Below are positions 1-8,332 of a DNA stretch of 64,000 nt, piece by piece. Every line of letters begins with the position of its first letter. The stretch's first letter is position 1. This stretch comes from an uncultured Granulosicoccus sp. (lineage in GTDB: Bacteria; Pseudomonadota; Gammaproteobacteria; Granulosicoccales; Granulosicoccaceae): assembly GCA_947495035.1 (NCBI GenBank), contig CANLXI010000018.1, forward strand, positions 82,648 through 146,647, given 5' to 3'. The notes under the pieces are model-generated. The model was given only the letters and a program-made list of their open reading frames with translations, was not told the origin of the DNA and ran no database searches. Position numbers and translations under genes: made by a program.

Positions 1-199
1 ACACTGCAACACCTCGCTGGGCAATGGCCTGTCCAAGGTTCAGGGCAAGGTCTTTCGCATTGGCCATCTGGGTGACTTCAATGACGTCATGCTGCTGGGC
101 ACCTTGGCCGGCATCGAAATGGGCCTGCACCTGGCGCAGGCCCCTCATCAGGGCGGCGGTACACAGGCCGCGCTCGATTATCTGAAATCAAACAGCTAG
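1..199 (+). CDS. serine-glyoxylate aminotransferase (class V), C-terminal end only
   Basis: Reading frame open from base 2 to a TAG at 197-199; the 5' part lies outside the window. The 65 visible residues contain LSKVQGKVFRIGHLGDFND followed by a helix with GTLAGIEMGLHLA, which is the typical C-terminal domain of bacterial serine-glyoxylate and related PLP-dependent aminotransferases. Such enzymes convert serine plus glyoxylate to hydroxypyruvate plus glycine in the serine cycle or in glyoxylate and purine catabolism. It lies 82 bp upstream of a TRAP transporter on the same strand and may share its transcript. The fold and family are clear; the exact amino donor is not visible in a fragment. 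Confidence 0.8.
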   Translation, partial: HCNTSLGNGLSKVQGKVFRIGHLGDFNDVMLLGTLAGIEMGLHLAQAPHQGGGTQAALDYLKSNS

Positions 200-281
200 A
201 CCCTGCACAAGGCGGCGACAGTTCGCCAGCAGGTCGGCTTTTCGTCGCACTCGCGACTGAATCATCGAGGAGTAAGTCACC

Positions 282-1262
282 ATGAAAAGAAAGGTAACCG
301 CCGTATTGCTCGGTGCTGCCCTGACCCTGGCAGCAGGGCAGGCAAGCGCCGAGAAGCTGATCCTGAAATTCGGCCATGTCGGTAATCCCGGCTCGCTATT
401 CGAGGCCTCTGTCGACGAATTCGTCAAGAACGCCAATGCCAGGCTGGGTGATCGTGCCGAGGTTCAGGCATTCGGCTCCTCACAGCTTGGCAAGGACAAG
501 GAGCTTCTGCAGAAGCTCAAACTGGGGCAGATCATGTTCGCCCTGCCCTCCTCCATCATGTCATCGGTGGCCGATGAATTCGGTGTGTTCGAAATGCCCT
601 ATATCGTGCAGTCGCGTGAACACATGAAAGCCATACAGGCTGACATGGGAGATAGTGTCTTCGGTGCTGCGGCTGAGGAGAAGGGTTACAGGATTCTGGG
701 CTACTTCGAAAACGGCTTTCGCCACATCACCAACAATACAAGGCCGATTGTGGTGCCGGAAGATCTCAAGGGGATCAAGCTGCGCACACCCAACGGGGAA
801 TGGCGCGTGAAGATGTTTCAGCTGTACGGCGCCAATCCCACGCCCATGGCCTTGTCCGAAGTCTTTACCGCCCTGAAGACCGGCGTCATCGACGGGCAGG
901 AGAACCCCTACGCGCAGATCTGGTCATCCAAGTTCCAGGAAGTACAGACCTATCTGTCCATCACCGGTCATGTGTATACCCCGGCCTATGTACTCACCTC
1001 GGCCAAGGGCTTTGCCAAGCTGCCGGAAGACATCCAGAGCGATCTGCTTGCCGCGGCACAGGAGTCACAGGATGCGGTATACGCCATGGCAGCGCAGCTG
1101 GAAACGGATCTGCTGCAGAACCTGAAAGATGCCAACGTGGAAGTCAACGAAGCCGACACGCAGGCCTTCATCGATTCATCCGGACCGATCTACGAGGAAT
1201 TCGCCAATTCGGTTGACGGAGGTGCCGAGCTGATCAGTGCGGTACAGGCCCTGGCCAGATAG
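282..1262 (+). CDS. dctP: TRAP transporter substrate-binding protein, DctP family
   Basis: 326 residues with an N-terminal signal peptide (about 1-23, ending ASA before EKLILKFGHV). It would bind an organic acid in the periplasm and hand it to the DctQM permease. Family hallmarks seen: GHVGNPGSLFEA near the mature N terminus, the conserved central region DLKGIKLRTP at about residue 160, and GANPTPMALSEVFTALKTGVIDGQENP at about 184-210, which holds the usual carboxylate-binding arginine region. A GGAG ribosome site stands 9 bp before the ATG. The dctQ and dctM genes follow at once. Substrate is unknown; the neighbouring crotonase and CoA-transferase suggest a carboxylate that is activated to a CoA ester, which is inference. 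Confidence 0.93.
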   Translation: MKRKVTAVLLGAALTLAAGQASAEKLILKFGHVGNPGSLFEASVDEFVKNANARLGDRAEVQAFGSSQLGKDKELLQKLKLGQIMFALPSSIMSSVADEFGVFEMPYIVQSREHMKAIQADMGDSVFGAAAEEKGYRILGYFENGFRHITNNTRPIVVPEDLKGIKLRTPNGEWRVKMFQLYGANPTPMALSEVFTALKTGVIDGQENPYAQIWSSKFQEVQTYLSITGHVYTPAYVLTSAKGFAKLPEDIQSDLLAAAQESQDAVYAMAAQLETDLLQNLKDANVEVNEADTQAFIDSSGPIYEEFANSVDGGAELISAVQALAR

Positions 1263-1360
1263 TCCTGACACAAGCTGAGTCCGATATGGACGCAGAGCAC
1301 ACAACGTAGCCGTGCCACGCCATGGGCACGGCTACCAGTCGCCCCTTGAGAGGATTTCCA

Positions 1361-1891
1361 GTGAATCGAATCGCCCATGTACTCGAGCGCCTGCTCGAAT
1401 GGTTCCTCATGCTGCTGATGGTAGGACTGACCACCATCGTCATCATTTCCGTCATCTACCGCAAGTTCGATGCGTCCCTGTCCTGGTACGACGAAGTCGC
1501 CAGCATCGCTCTGGCATGGATTACCTACTACGGCGGTGCACTGGCAGTGCTGAAGCGCAAGCACATCGGCTTTGACAGCGTCCTGCTCGCCATTCCCATG
1601 CCAGTTCGGATGTACACGGCCGTTTTTGCCGAAGTGGTCTTTCTGGCTTTCTTCATTCTACTGGCCTGGGCTGGCTGGCAGGTACTCCTGGTTCTCGAGG
1701 GTGACACACTGGTCAGCCTGCGCTGGGTGCCGGTACAGCTCACGCAGTCGGTCATCCCCGTGGGAGCTGCGCTGTTCATCATCTGCGAGCTGTTGAGCGC
1801 CCCGGACTATCTGCGCATGGTCGGCTCGGGCGTGTCGGCCGAACATGCCGAAATCGAGGCGGAGATCGAAGCGGAGATGCAACGCACATGA
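1361..1891 (+). CDS. dctQ: TRAP transporter small permease, DctQ family
   Basis: Four hydrophobic segments typical of DctQ, with the conserved stretch SWYDEVASIALAWITYYGGA between the first and second helix. I chose the GTG at 1361 because GAGAGGA stands 6 bp before it; a longer frame starting at the ATG at 1322 has no such site. The product (176 residues) sits in the inner membrane and links the binding protein to DctM. The C-terminal tail is very rich in Glu and Ala (EHAEIEAEIEAEM). The last four bases overlap the ATG of dctM, so translation is likely coupled. Confidence 0.9.
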   Translation: MNRIAHVLERLLEWFLMLLMVGLTTIVIISVIYRKFDASLSWYDEVASIALAWITYYGGALAVLKRKHIGFDSVLLAIPMPVRMYTAVFAEVVFLAFFILLAWAGWQVLLVLEGDTLVSLRWVPVQLTQSVIPVGAALFIICELLSAPDYLRMVGSGVSAEHAEIEAEIEAEMQRT

Positions 1892-3168
1892 TTGTTCTCG
1901 GTATCTTCATCGTTCTGGTGCTGCTGATCTGCATCAACGTCCCCATTGCCGTGGCGCTGGCGGTTGCGGCCATTTTCGGTCTGGTGATGACCGAAGGTGC
2001 CAGCTCACTGGTCACCGTTGCGCTGGACATGTATGACGGTTCCACCAAGTTCTCTCTGATTGCCATCCCCATGTTCGTTCTGGCAGGCGCAATCATGAAT
2101 GCCGGTGGCATCACCGACAAGCTGATCAATTTCGTGGCGGCCCTGATCGGCTTTGTCCGTGGTGGCCTGGGAATGGTCAACATCGGGGTATCCCTGTTCT
2201 TCGCGGAAATCTCCGGTTCGGCGGTGGCCGATGTAGCCGCACTGGGCTCGGTGATGATTCCGCAAATGAAGAAGCGCGGTTATTCCGGCCCTCTGGCGGC
2301 AGCCATCACGTCATCCTCCGCCTCACTGGCCATCATCATTCCGCCGTCCATTCCGATGATCGTCTATGGCGTGTCGGCCAATGCCAGCATCGAGCAACTG
2401 TTCGTGGCAGGAGTGGTGCCGGGACTGCTGGGTGCCGCAGGCCTCATGGGTGTCGCCTACGGGTTTGCACGCAAATACAATCTGCCGACGGAAGACGCCT
2501 TCAATACCCGTCGAGTCAAGGAGACCTTCAAGGAAGCTCTGCCAACCTTTCTGTTGCCTGTCATCATTCTGGGCGGCATTTTCGGGGGCTATGTCACGGC
2601 AACCGAGGCGGCAGGACTTGCCGTACTGGTCTCCATGGGGCTGGGCCTCTATTACCGGGAAGTGAATCTGAAGCGACTGCGTCAGGCCATGATCGAAGGC
2701 GGCATTCAGACGGCCGTGGTCATGTTGCTGGTCGCAGCCTCGGTGCTGATGGGTGGCTTCCTGACCCGAGCACAAGTGCCCCAGGAACTGGCGCAGACCA
2801 TGATGGACATGACCGGCAACAAGTACGTCATCCTGTTCATTCTGAACATCTTCTTTCTGATCATCGGCTTTTTCCTGCACTCGGTGGCCGCCATCATTCT
2901 GGTGGTACCCATCGTCGTGCCACTGATCGAGCTGGCGGGCATCGACCCCGTGCACTTCGGTCTGATCGTGACCCTGAACCTTGCCATCGGACAACAGACT
3001 CCCCCGGTCGCCTCGGTACTGATCACGTCATGCTCCATCGCCAAGGCCAACATATGGGATGTCTCCAAGGTCAACGTCTATTTCGTGGCGGTACTTCTGC
3101 TGGTGCTGTTCATGTGCACCTACATACCTGCAATTCCGATGTTCCTCGTCGAATACTTCTACCGATGA
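1888..3168 (+). CDS. dctM: TRAP transporter large permease, DctM family
   Basis: 426 residues, about twelve hydrophobic helices, full family length. It catalyses Na+-driven import of the organic acid delivered by DctP. Visible DctM signatures are the N-terminal ICINVPIAVALAVAAIFGL, the GGLGMVNIGVSLFFAEISGSAVADVAA block at about 92-118, the IIPPSIPMIVYGV motif at about 150-163, and GQQTPPVASVL at about 369-379. Its ATG overlaps the dctQ stop (ATGA). The next gene starts 67 bp downstream, so the transporter and the CoA genes may be one transcription unit. Confidence 0.95.
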   Translation: MIVLGIFIVLVLLICINVPIAVALAVAAIFGLVMTEGASSLVTVALDMYDGSTKFSLIAIPMFVLAGAIMNAGGITDKLINFVAALIGFVRGGLGMVNIGVSLFFAEISGSAVADVAALGSVMIPQMKKRGYSGPLAAAITSSSASLAIIIPPSIPMIVYGVSANASIEQLFVAGVVPGLLGAAGLMGVAYGFARKYNLPTEDAFNTRRVKETFKEALPTFLLPVIILGGIFGGYVTATEAAGLAVLVSMGLGLYYREVNLKRLRQAMIEGGIQTAVVMLLVAASVLMGGFLTRAQVPQELAQTMMDMTGNKYVILFILNIFFLIIGFFLHSVAAIILVVPIVVPLIELAGIDPVHFGLIVTLNLAIGQQTPPVASVLITSCSIAKANIWDVSKVNVYFVAVLLLVLFMCTYIPAIPMFLVEYFYR

Positions 3169-3235
3169 GGCCTTTCGATTTTCCCTGATACCACATGTCC
3201 GACCCCATTGACGAATCACCCCCCCCGGACACCCC

Positions 3236-4015
3236 ATGAATGACAACGACGAACTACTGCTGGACGTACACGACGGCATCGGGACGGTCACGTTCAACCG
3301 ACCGGCTGCTCGCAATGCACTGACCTTCGGCATGTACGAGGCTCTGGCCTCGGTATGCGAGCGCATTCTGGACAAGTCTCTCGACATCAGAGTCCTGATC
3401 ATCACGGGTGCAGGTGACAGGGCGTTTGCCGCTGGAACGGATATCACGCAATTTCGCGACTTCGAGACACCGGAAGATGCCTTGAACTACGAGCGAGAAA
3501 TGGACCGGGTACTGAGCAAGCTCGAGGCTCTGCCTGTTCCGAGCATCGCGGCCATTCGCGGCGCCTGTACCGGCGGTGGCGCGGCCATTGCCGCCTGCTG
3601 TGATCTGCGCATTGCCAGTGAGGACATCCGGTTCGGATTTCCCATCGCACGTACACTGGGCAACTGCCTGTCACTGAGCAGCCTGTCCAGACTGGTTGCA
3701 CTGCTGGGCGCACCCAGAACACGGGACATACTGTTGACGGCCAGGCTCATCGGCAAGGAGGAGGCATTGGCTTGTCTGTTGATCAATGAATGTGTCGCCG
3801 ACCCCATGAGTCGGGCCAGGGAACTCGCCACGACACTGCAACAGCATGCACCGCTGACGATGGCAGCCTCCAAGGAGGGGCTTCGACGCCTGAGAGAACA
3901 CACCGCCGACATCAATGGAGATGACCTGATCGTACAGTGTTATACCAGTGACGATTTTCGTGAAGGCATGGACGCGTTTCTTGCCAAGCGACAACCACGG
4001 TGGCGAGGTCGATAG
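3236..4015 (+). CDS. enoyl-CoA hydratase/isomerase family protein (crotonase fold), catalytic Glu residues absent
   Basis: 259 residues with crotonase-fold landmarks: VTFNRPAARNALTFGMY near residue 20, the oxyanion-hole AAGTDITQF at about 65-73, and the second oxyanion turn RGACTGGGAAIAACCDLRIA at about 107-126. At the two positions where classical hydratases have glutamates (GGG-x-E and PE after RFG) this protein has alanine (GGGAAIAA) and isoleucine (FGFPIAR). It is therefore unlikely to be a standard enoyl-CoA hydratase and may be an isomerase, hydrolase, decarboxylase or lyase of the superfamily. A 14-codon open frame (3195-3239) ends in ATGA across this start. The CoA-transferase follows directly with no gap. 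Confidence 0.85.
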   Translation: MNDNDELLLDVHDGIGTVTFNRPAARNALTFGMYEALASVCERILDKSLDIRVLIITGAGDRAFAAGTDITQFRDFETPEDALNYEREMDRVLSKLEALPVPSIAAIRGACTGGGAAIAACCDLRIASEDIRFGFPIARTLGNCLSLSSLSRLVALLGAPRTRDILLTARLIGKEEALACLLINECVADPMSRARELATTLQQHAPLTMAASKEGLRRLREHTADINGDDLIVQCYTSDDFREGMDAFLAKRQPRWRGR

Positions 4016-5245
4016 ATGCACACTGACAGGGACAAGCCAACAAAGAACTCGGGGCCCTTGAGCGGCATGAAGGTGGTGGAGTTGGCACATATCATGGCAG
4101 GACCAGCCTGCGGCCTGCTACTGGCAGACATGGGTGCCGATGTCATCAAGGTGGAAAAAACCGGCAGCGGGGATGACAGCCGGCGATTCCTGCCACCCGA
4201 CATCCAGGGTGAGTCCGCCGCCTACATGATGATGAATCGCAACAAGCGGGGCATCGCGCTGGATTTGAAGCAGACGGATGGCAAGCGAGTACTGAAGAAG
4301 CTGCTGGAAAACGCCGATGTGGTGATCGAGAACTATCGCCACGACACCATGGCTCGACTCGGCCTGGATTACGACACGCTTCGAACACTGAACCCGGGAT
4401 TGATCTACTGCGAGATTTCCGGCTTTGGCCGCACCGGTCCTTACCGGGAAAGAGGCGGATTCGACCTGATTGCGCAGGGCATGTCCGGACTGATGTCCGT
4501 CACCGGAGAAGGCCCTGACCGCCCACCCGTCAAGGCCGGACCACCGATCACCGATATCACGGCAGGGATTCTTGCCGCCATGGGTGTCAGTGCCGCCTAC
4601 GCCTCGAAACTGCAGACCGGTCTGGGACAGCGTGTCGACACCTCCCTGTTCGAAGCCGGAATCACTCATACGTTCTGGCAATCAGCCATCGGCTTTGCCA
4701 CCGGTGTAGCGCCCCAGCCCCTGGGCTCCGCCCACCCCTTGAATGCCCCCTATCAGGCCATTGCCACACTGGATGGCTGGGTGAACCTGGGCGCTGCCAA
4801 CCAGGCAAACTGGGAGCGAATGCTGAAAGTCATTGACGCTACCCATCTGAATGAGGATGAGCGCTTTGCCAGCAACGCGGCGAGAATGCAGCACAGAAGC
4901 GAGCTGGTGGCAGAGCTGGAGACCCGCTTCCGACAACGCAAGACGGAACAATGGGTCAGCCTGCTGAACCAGGCCGGTATTCCGGCAGGACCGATACTCG
5001 ATATCCTGCAGATGCATCAGGACCCGCAGACCATTGCACGGGAGATGGTCGTGGACGTGGAACACCCGCGTGCCGGCACCGTGAAATCCCTGGGCACTCC
5101 GGTGAAGTTTCACGGCACACCCGGCTGCATCCATCGTGCAGCACCGCTACTGGGACAGCACAGTCGGGAAGTGCTGCTAGAAGCAGGCTTTACCGACGAG
5201 GACATCGAAGGTTTCGTGGCGGGCGGCGCGGTGCAGACAGCCTGA
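4016..5245 (+). CDS. type III CoA-transferase, CaiB/BaiF family
   Basis: 409 residues. N-terminal LSGMKVVELAHIMAGPACG and ADMGADVIKVEK are the family opening. The segment NADVVIENYRHDTMARLGLDY and the catalytic aspartate in GGFDLIAQGMSGLMS at about residue 150 follow, and PPVKAGPPITDITAG comes after. These enzymes move CoA from an acyl-CoA donor to a free carboxylic acid. The ATG touches the TAG of the preceding crotonase gene, so the two proteins are co-translated and probably act on consecutive CoA esters of the compound imported by the upstream TRAP system. Substrate not deducible from sequence alone. Confidence 0.92.
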   Translation: MHTDRDKPTKNSGPLSGMKVVELAHIMAGPACGLLLADMGADVIKVEKTGSGDDSRRFLPPDIQGESAAYMMMNRNKRGIALDLKQTDGKRVLKKLLENADVVIENYRHDTMARLGLDYDTLRTLNPGLIYCEISGFGRTGPYRERGGFDLIAQGMSGLMSVTGEGPDRPPVKAGPPITDITAGILAAMGVSAAYASKLQTGLGQRVDTSLFEAGITHTFWQSAIGFATGVAPQPLGSAHPLNAPYQAIATLDGWVNLGAANQANWERMLKVIDATHLNEDERFASNAARMQHRSELVAELETRFRQRKTEQWVSLLNQAGIPAGPILDILQMHQDPQTIAREMVVDVEHPRAGTVKSLGTPVKFHGTPGCIHRAAPLLGQHSREVLLEAGFTDEDIEGFVAGGAVQTA

Positions 5246-5257
5246 GCGCTGCTCGGC

Positions 5258-5355
5258 CAGCCTTGCCGTGATGACAGGATTTCCATGCCGCGAGCAATTC
5301 GTTCAAGCAGCCTTGCTTTGATGGCAAGGTCCTGGAGCTGCGAGCAGTTTGTTCA
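5258..5355. repeat. two imperfect 48-bp direct repeats
   Basis: Copies at 5258-5305 and 5308-5355 both run from CAGCCTTGC through GATG and GCGAGCA to GTTCA, with scattered differences. The second copy also holds a 6-bp hairpin (CCTTGC 5311-5316 with GCAAGG 5324-5329). They lie after the CoA-transferase stop and before the AT-rich phasin promoter region. Function unknown; a transcription end or a remnant duplication are both possible. Confidence 0.7.
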
Positions 5356-5517
5356 TCCAGATGCCCGAACTCTAACGCAGTGCGTTAAAAATTCACTAAA
5401 AAAGGAATTTTTCATCATTTTCCGGAAATTCACATGCATTGTGAACATTGCAAGCAATTGAATTAACAGCCAAAATAAAATATCACCCGGTAAAATCGGA
5501 ATTTTCACTATTTCATG

Positions 5518-5546
5518 TTGCACTGCAAAACTTCCATCCCTATAAT
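5518..5546 (+). promoter_or_regulatory. sigma-70 promoter of the phasin gene
   Basis: TTGCAC at 5518-5523, a 17-bp spacer, and a perfect TATAAT at 5541-5546, giving a start near 5553 and a leader of about 45 bases. The region from about 5380 to 5596 is clearly more AT-rich than its surroundings. An AAAGGGA ribosome site precedes the ATG at 5597. Confidence 0.75.
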
Positions 5547-5596
5547 CCTTCCATCGCGACAGACAACTGTCTTCATATCACCAAAGGGATAAAACC

Positions 5597-5947
5597 ATGA
5601 CAAACGTTGCAGAAAACATGAACGAACAATTCAAGCAGATGATGGACATGCAGGCACGTGCTGTCGAGCCAATGCGCGCCTTCGCAGTCGTTGCTGCTGA
5701 TGCCGTCGAGCAACTGGCTCGCAAGAACTACGCTGTTGCCGGCGATGTACTCGAGTCCACTACCAAGCAGGTACACCTGACCGCTTCCGGCAAGGACCTG
5801 ACTGAAGTTGCAGCTGCTCAAGCCGCTGAAGCCAAGGCACTGGTAGAACTGATGAACACTCGCGCTTCAGAATACGCTGAACTGGCCAAGCAAGTTTCCA
5901 GCAAAGTGAAAGAAGCTACTGAAAGCGCTGCTGCCTCTTTCAAGTAA
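5597..5947 (+). CDS. phaP: phasin family protein (PHA granule-associated)
   Basis: 116 residues, almost entirely amphipathic helix rich in Ala, Glu and Lys, with the phasin pattern of MNEQFKQMMDMQARAVEP, AVVAADAVEQLARKNYAVAG and TEVAAAQAAEAKALVELM. Phasins coat polyhydroxyalkanoate granules and control their size and number. Codon use is strongly biased towards a few codons and the promoter is near consensus, consistent with high expression. A strong terminator follows. A PHB-depolymerase-like gene lies about 2.8 kb downstream, which supports polymer storage in this organism. Confidence 0.85.
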   Translation: MTNVAENMNEQFKQMMDMQARAVEPMRAFAVVAADAVEQLARKNYAVAGDVLESTTKQVHLTASGKDLTEVAAAQAAEAKALVELMNTRASEYAELAKQVSSKVKEATESAAASFK

Positions 5948-5995
5948 GTTCTCTGATGAGCTGATTTGCCATCAGGCAAACAGCACGCAGTTCCG

Positions 5996-6042
5996 AATCC
6001 CGGGAATCTGATGATGGTGAATCATCAGGTTCACGGGATTTT
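5996..6042 (+). terminator. Rho-independent terminator after the phasin gene
   Basis: Long stem: AATCCCG (5996-6002) pairs with CGGGATT (6034-6040), and the inner CTGATGAT (6008-6015) pairs with ATCATCAG (6021-6028) around a short loop. A T-rich stretch follows. Confidence 0.8.
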
Positions 6043-6105
6043 CTGTTTCTACAAGGCCCACTTCATTTCTGTGGCTCCCTGCACAGTGACCGGTGCGCCA
6101 CTCAG

Positions 6106-6153
6106 CACATCATGCTGCCACCCACCTCTCACATCATGCTGCCACCCACCTCT
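6106..6153. repeat. perfect 24-bp tandem duplication
   Basis: The 24-mer beginning CACATCATGCTGCC and ending CACCTCT occurs twice head to tail (6106-6129 and 6130-6153), just upstream of the arsR promoter region. It looks like a recent duplication; no regulatory role is evident. Confidence 0.85.
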
Positions 6154-6195
6154 CGCTCTGGTTGACAGACTAGTCATCAGGCATTGATTTATCCT

Positions 6196-6224
6196 GATAT
6201 ATCCATTATTCTCGATATATGGAT
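6196..6224 (+). promoter_or_regulatory. likely ArsR operator overlapping the arsR start codon
   Basis: GATATATCCAT at 6196-6206 and GATATATGGAT at 6214-6224 contain the inverted arms ATCCAT and ATGGAT around a 12-bp centre in an AT-rich island. ArsR/SmtB repressors bind such imperfect palindromes at their own promoter. The second arm includes the arsR ATG itself, and no Shine-Dalgarno sequence is seen, so the message may be leaderless or have a very short leader. A TTGACA at 6162-6167 could be the -35 box. Confidence 0.5.
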
Positions 6225-6551
6225 AAAAAGGAAACTCTCGAGGCGCTGGCGGCACTCGGTCAGGAAACACGACTGGATGTCTTTCGCCTGCTGGTAAAAG
6301 CCGGCGAGGAAGGCATGCTGGCTGGCGAGATTGCGCAAACGCTGGATGTACGCCAGAACACGATGTCCGCCAACCTGTCAATCCTGTTGCAGGCTGGCCT
6401 GATCCGCAAGCAGCGCGAAGGTCGCACCATTCGCTACCTTGCCGACATGGAAGGTCTGCGCGGTTTTCTGGCCTTCCTCATGGAAGATTGCTGTGGCGGG
6501 CGCCCGGAACTCTGTCAGCCTGTCATCGATGACATAGCCTGCCTCTGTTGA
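6219..6551 (+). CDS. arsR: ArsR family arsenic-responsive repressor
   Basis: 110 residues: a winged helix-turn-helix (LAGEIAQTLDVRQNTMSANLSILLQAGLIRKQREGRTIRY, about 34-73) followed by a cysteine-rich C terminus, C91 C92 and C99, with two more near the end (C108, C110). A C-terminal Cys pair plus third Cys is the As(III) site type known from Acidithiobacillus ArsR, in contrast to the E. coli type with its cysteines in the DNA-recognition helix. It heads an arsR-arsH-acr3 operon and would release the operator when arsenite binds. Confidence 0.92.
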   Translation: MDKKETLEALAALGQETRLDVFRLLVKAGEEGMLAGEIAQTLDVRQNTMSANLSILLQAGLIRKQREGRTIRYLADMEGLRGFLAFLMEDCCGGRPELCQPVIDDIACLC

Positions 6552-6553
6552 AC

Positions 6554-7282
6554 ATGAACCAGGAAACGAAGGTGTCAGACACCCCACAGATTGACGACGA
6601 ACACTTTCGCGCAACCGATCGTAGCCGACTGTTCCCGACCGAACAGAGCACTCACCCGGCGAGGATATTGCTGCTTCATGGATCGCTGCGCGAGAGAAGC
6701 TATTCCGAGCTCATGACCGGAGAAGCCGCCCGGGTGCTCGAGCGACTGGGCGCCGAAACACGACGCTTCGACCCTCGCGATCTACCGCTGCCCGATAGTG
6801 AGGACGCATCACACCCGAAGGTGGCAGAGTTGCGCGAGCTGGTGAGCTGGAGCGAAGGCATGGTGTGGTGCTCACCGGAACGACACGGTGCCATGGCTGC
6901 AGTCATGAAAAGTCAGATCGACTGGATCCCGCTGTCCCTGGGCGGCGTACGCCCCACACAGGGAAAGACTCTGGCAGTCATGCAAGTCTGCGGTGGCAGT
7001 CAGAGTTTCAACACCGTGAATCAGCTCCGCATTCTGGGACGCTGGATGCGGTTGCTCACCATCCCCAATCAGTCCTCGGTTCCCAAAGCGTATAACGAAT
7101 TCGATGAAGCAGGTCGCATGCTGCCCTCGCCATTCTACGACCGCATGGTTGATGTCATGGAGGAACTGCTGCGATTCACGCTGTTGACACGAGACATCAA
7201 GGATCATCTCGTGGATCGTTATTCGGAACGCAAGGAAAGCCACGCGCAGTTGTCAGCACGTGTCAGTCAGAAAAACATCTAG
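6554..7282 (+). CDS. arsH: arsenical resistance protein ArsH (NADPH-dependent FMN oxidoreductase)
   Basis: About 242 residues of the flavodoxin-like NADPH:FMN reductase fold. ILLLHGSLRERSYS is the phosphate-binding loop for FMN, and MVWCSPERHGAMAAVMKSQIDWIPL and QVCGGSQSFNTVNQLRILGRWMR are ArsH hallmarks. ArsH oxidises trivalent organoarsenicals and reduces quinones. An in-frame TTG at 6548 overlaps the arsR stop; I prefer the ATG at 6554. Neither has a strong ribosome site, so translation is probably coupled to arsR. Confidence 0.93.
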   Translation: MNQETKVSDTPQIDDEHFRATDRSRLFPTEQSTHPARILLLHGSLRERSYSELMTGEAARVLERLGAETRRFDPRDLPLPDSEDASHPKVAELRELVSWSEGMVWCSPERHGAMAAVMKSQIDWIPLSLGGVRPTQGKTLAVMQVCGGSQSFNTVNQLRILGRWMRLLTIPNQSSVPKAYNEFDEAGRMLPSPFYDRMVDVMEELLRFTLLTRDIKDHLVDRYSERKESHAQLSARVSQKNI

Positions 7283-7303
7283 TTCAGGAAAATCACGGAA
7301 AAA

Positions 7304-8332
7304 ATGGGTATTTTCGAACGCTATCTCTCCGTCTGGGTAGGTCTGTGCATTATCGCAGGCATCGTCCTCGGGCAACTCGTACCGGGCGTTTTCCAGGCGG
7401 TCGCCGCTCTGGAATATGCTCACGTCAACCTGGTTATCGCCGTCTTCATCTGGGTCATGATCTACCCCATGATGGTGCAGATCGATTTCACCGCCATCAA
7501 GGATGTCGGCAAGAAACCCAAGGGATTGGCATTGACCCTGGTGGTGAACTGGCTCATCAAGCCCTTTTCCATGGCAGCGCTGGGCTGGTTGTTCTTCAAG
7601 GTCTTCTTCGCTGCCTGGGTCGATCCGCAATCGGCCAACGAATACATTGCCGGCATGATTCTCCTGGGTGTGGCGCCCTGCACCGCCATGGTCTTTGTCT
7701 GGAGCCAACTGGTCAAGGGTGACCCCAACTACACCCTGGTTCAGGTATCCGTCAATGACATCATCATGATCTTTGCCTTTGCACCGATCGCCGCAGTCCT
7801 GCTGGGCGTCAGTGATATCGTGGTTCCCTGGGAAACCCTGCTGCTATCGGTCGTGCTGTATGTTTTGCTGCCGTTGCTGGCGGGTGTACTGACACGCCAT
7901 CAGCTGCAGTCACGCAATGACCAGGACGCGCTGGGCAAGTTGGTCGCCACCTTGAAACCCTGGTCGGTCATCGGCCTGCTGGCAACCGTGGTGCTGTTGT
8001 TCGGCTTTCAGGCGGACAAGATTCTCGGTCAACCGGTCACGATCGTCCTGATTGCCATTCCACTGATACTGCAGGCTTACGGCATCTTTGCCATCACCTA
8101 TGCGGCAGCGAGGACGCTGCGACTGCCTCATAACGTGGCGGGCCCGGCCAGCCTGATAGGCACATCGAATTTCTTCGAGCTCGCCGTGGCGGTGGCCATC
8201 TCACTCTTCGGCCTGAATTCCGGTGCCGCCCTGGCGACGGTTGTCGGGGTGCTGGTAGAGATTCCTGTCATGCTATCGCTCGTCGCAATCGTCAATCGCA
8301 CCCCGCAATTGTTTGCACCCCAAGAGGCCTGA
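7304..8332 (+). CDS. acr3: ACR3 family arsenite efflux transporter
   Basis: 342 residues with ten hydrophobic segments. The segment LLGVAPCTAMVFVWSQLVKGDPNYT (about 120-144) contains the conserved functional cysteine of ACR3 permeases. IWVMIYPMMVQIDF near residue 50 and GTSNFFELAVAVAISLFGLNSGAALATVVGVL near the C terminus are also family blocks. It exports As(III) across the inner membrane using the proton gradient. It starts 21 bp after arsH in the same operon. No arsenate reductase (ArsC) is in the window. Confidence 0.95.
   Translation: MGIFERYLSVWVGLCIIAGIVLGQLVPGVFQAVAALEYAHVNLVIAVFIWVMIYPMMVQIDFTAIKDVGKKPKGLALTLVVNWLIKPFSMAALGWLFFKVFFAAWVDPQSANEYIAGMILLGVAPCTAMVFVWSQLVKGDPNYTLVQVSVNDIIMIFAFAPIAAVLLGVSDIVVPWETLLLSVVLYVLLPLLAGVLTRHQLQSRNDQDALGKLVATLKPWSVIGLLATVVLLFGFQADKILGQPVTIVLIAIPLILQAYGIFAITYAAARTLRLPHNVAGPASLIGTSNFFELAVAVAISLFGLNSGAALATVVGVLVEIPVMLSLVAIVNRTPQLFAPQEA

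Noticed and set aside
6106..6153. Tandem 24-mer as a CRISPR-like array or operator
   Set aside because: Only two abutting copies with no spacer and no internal dyad.
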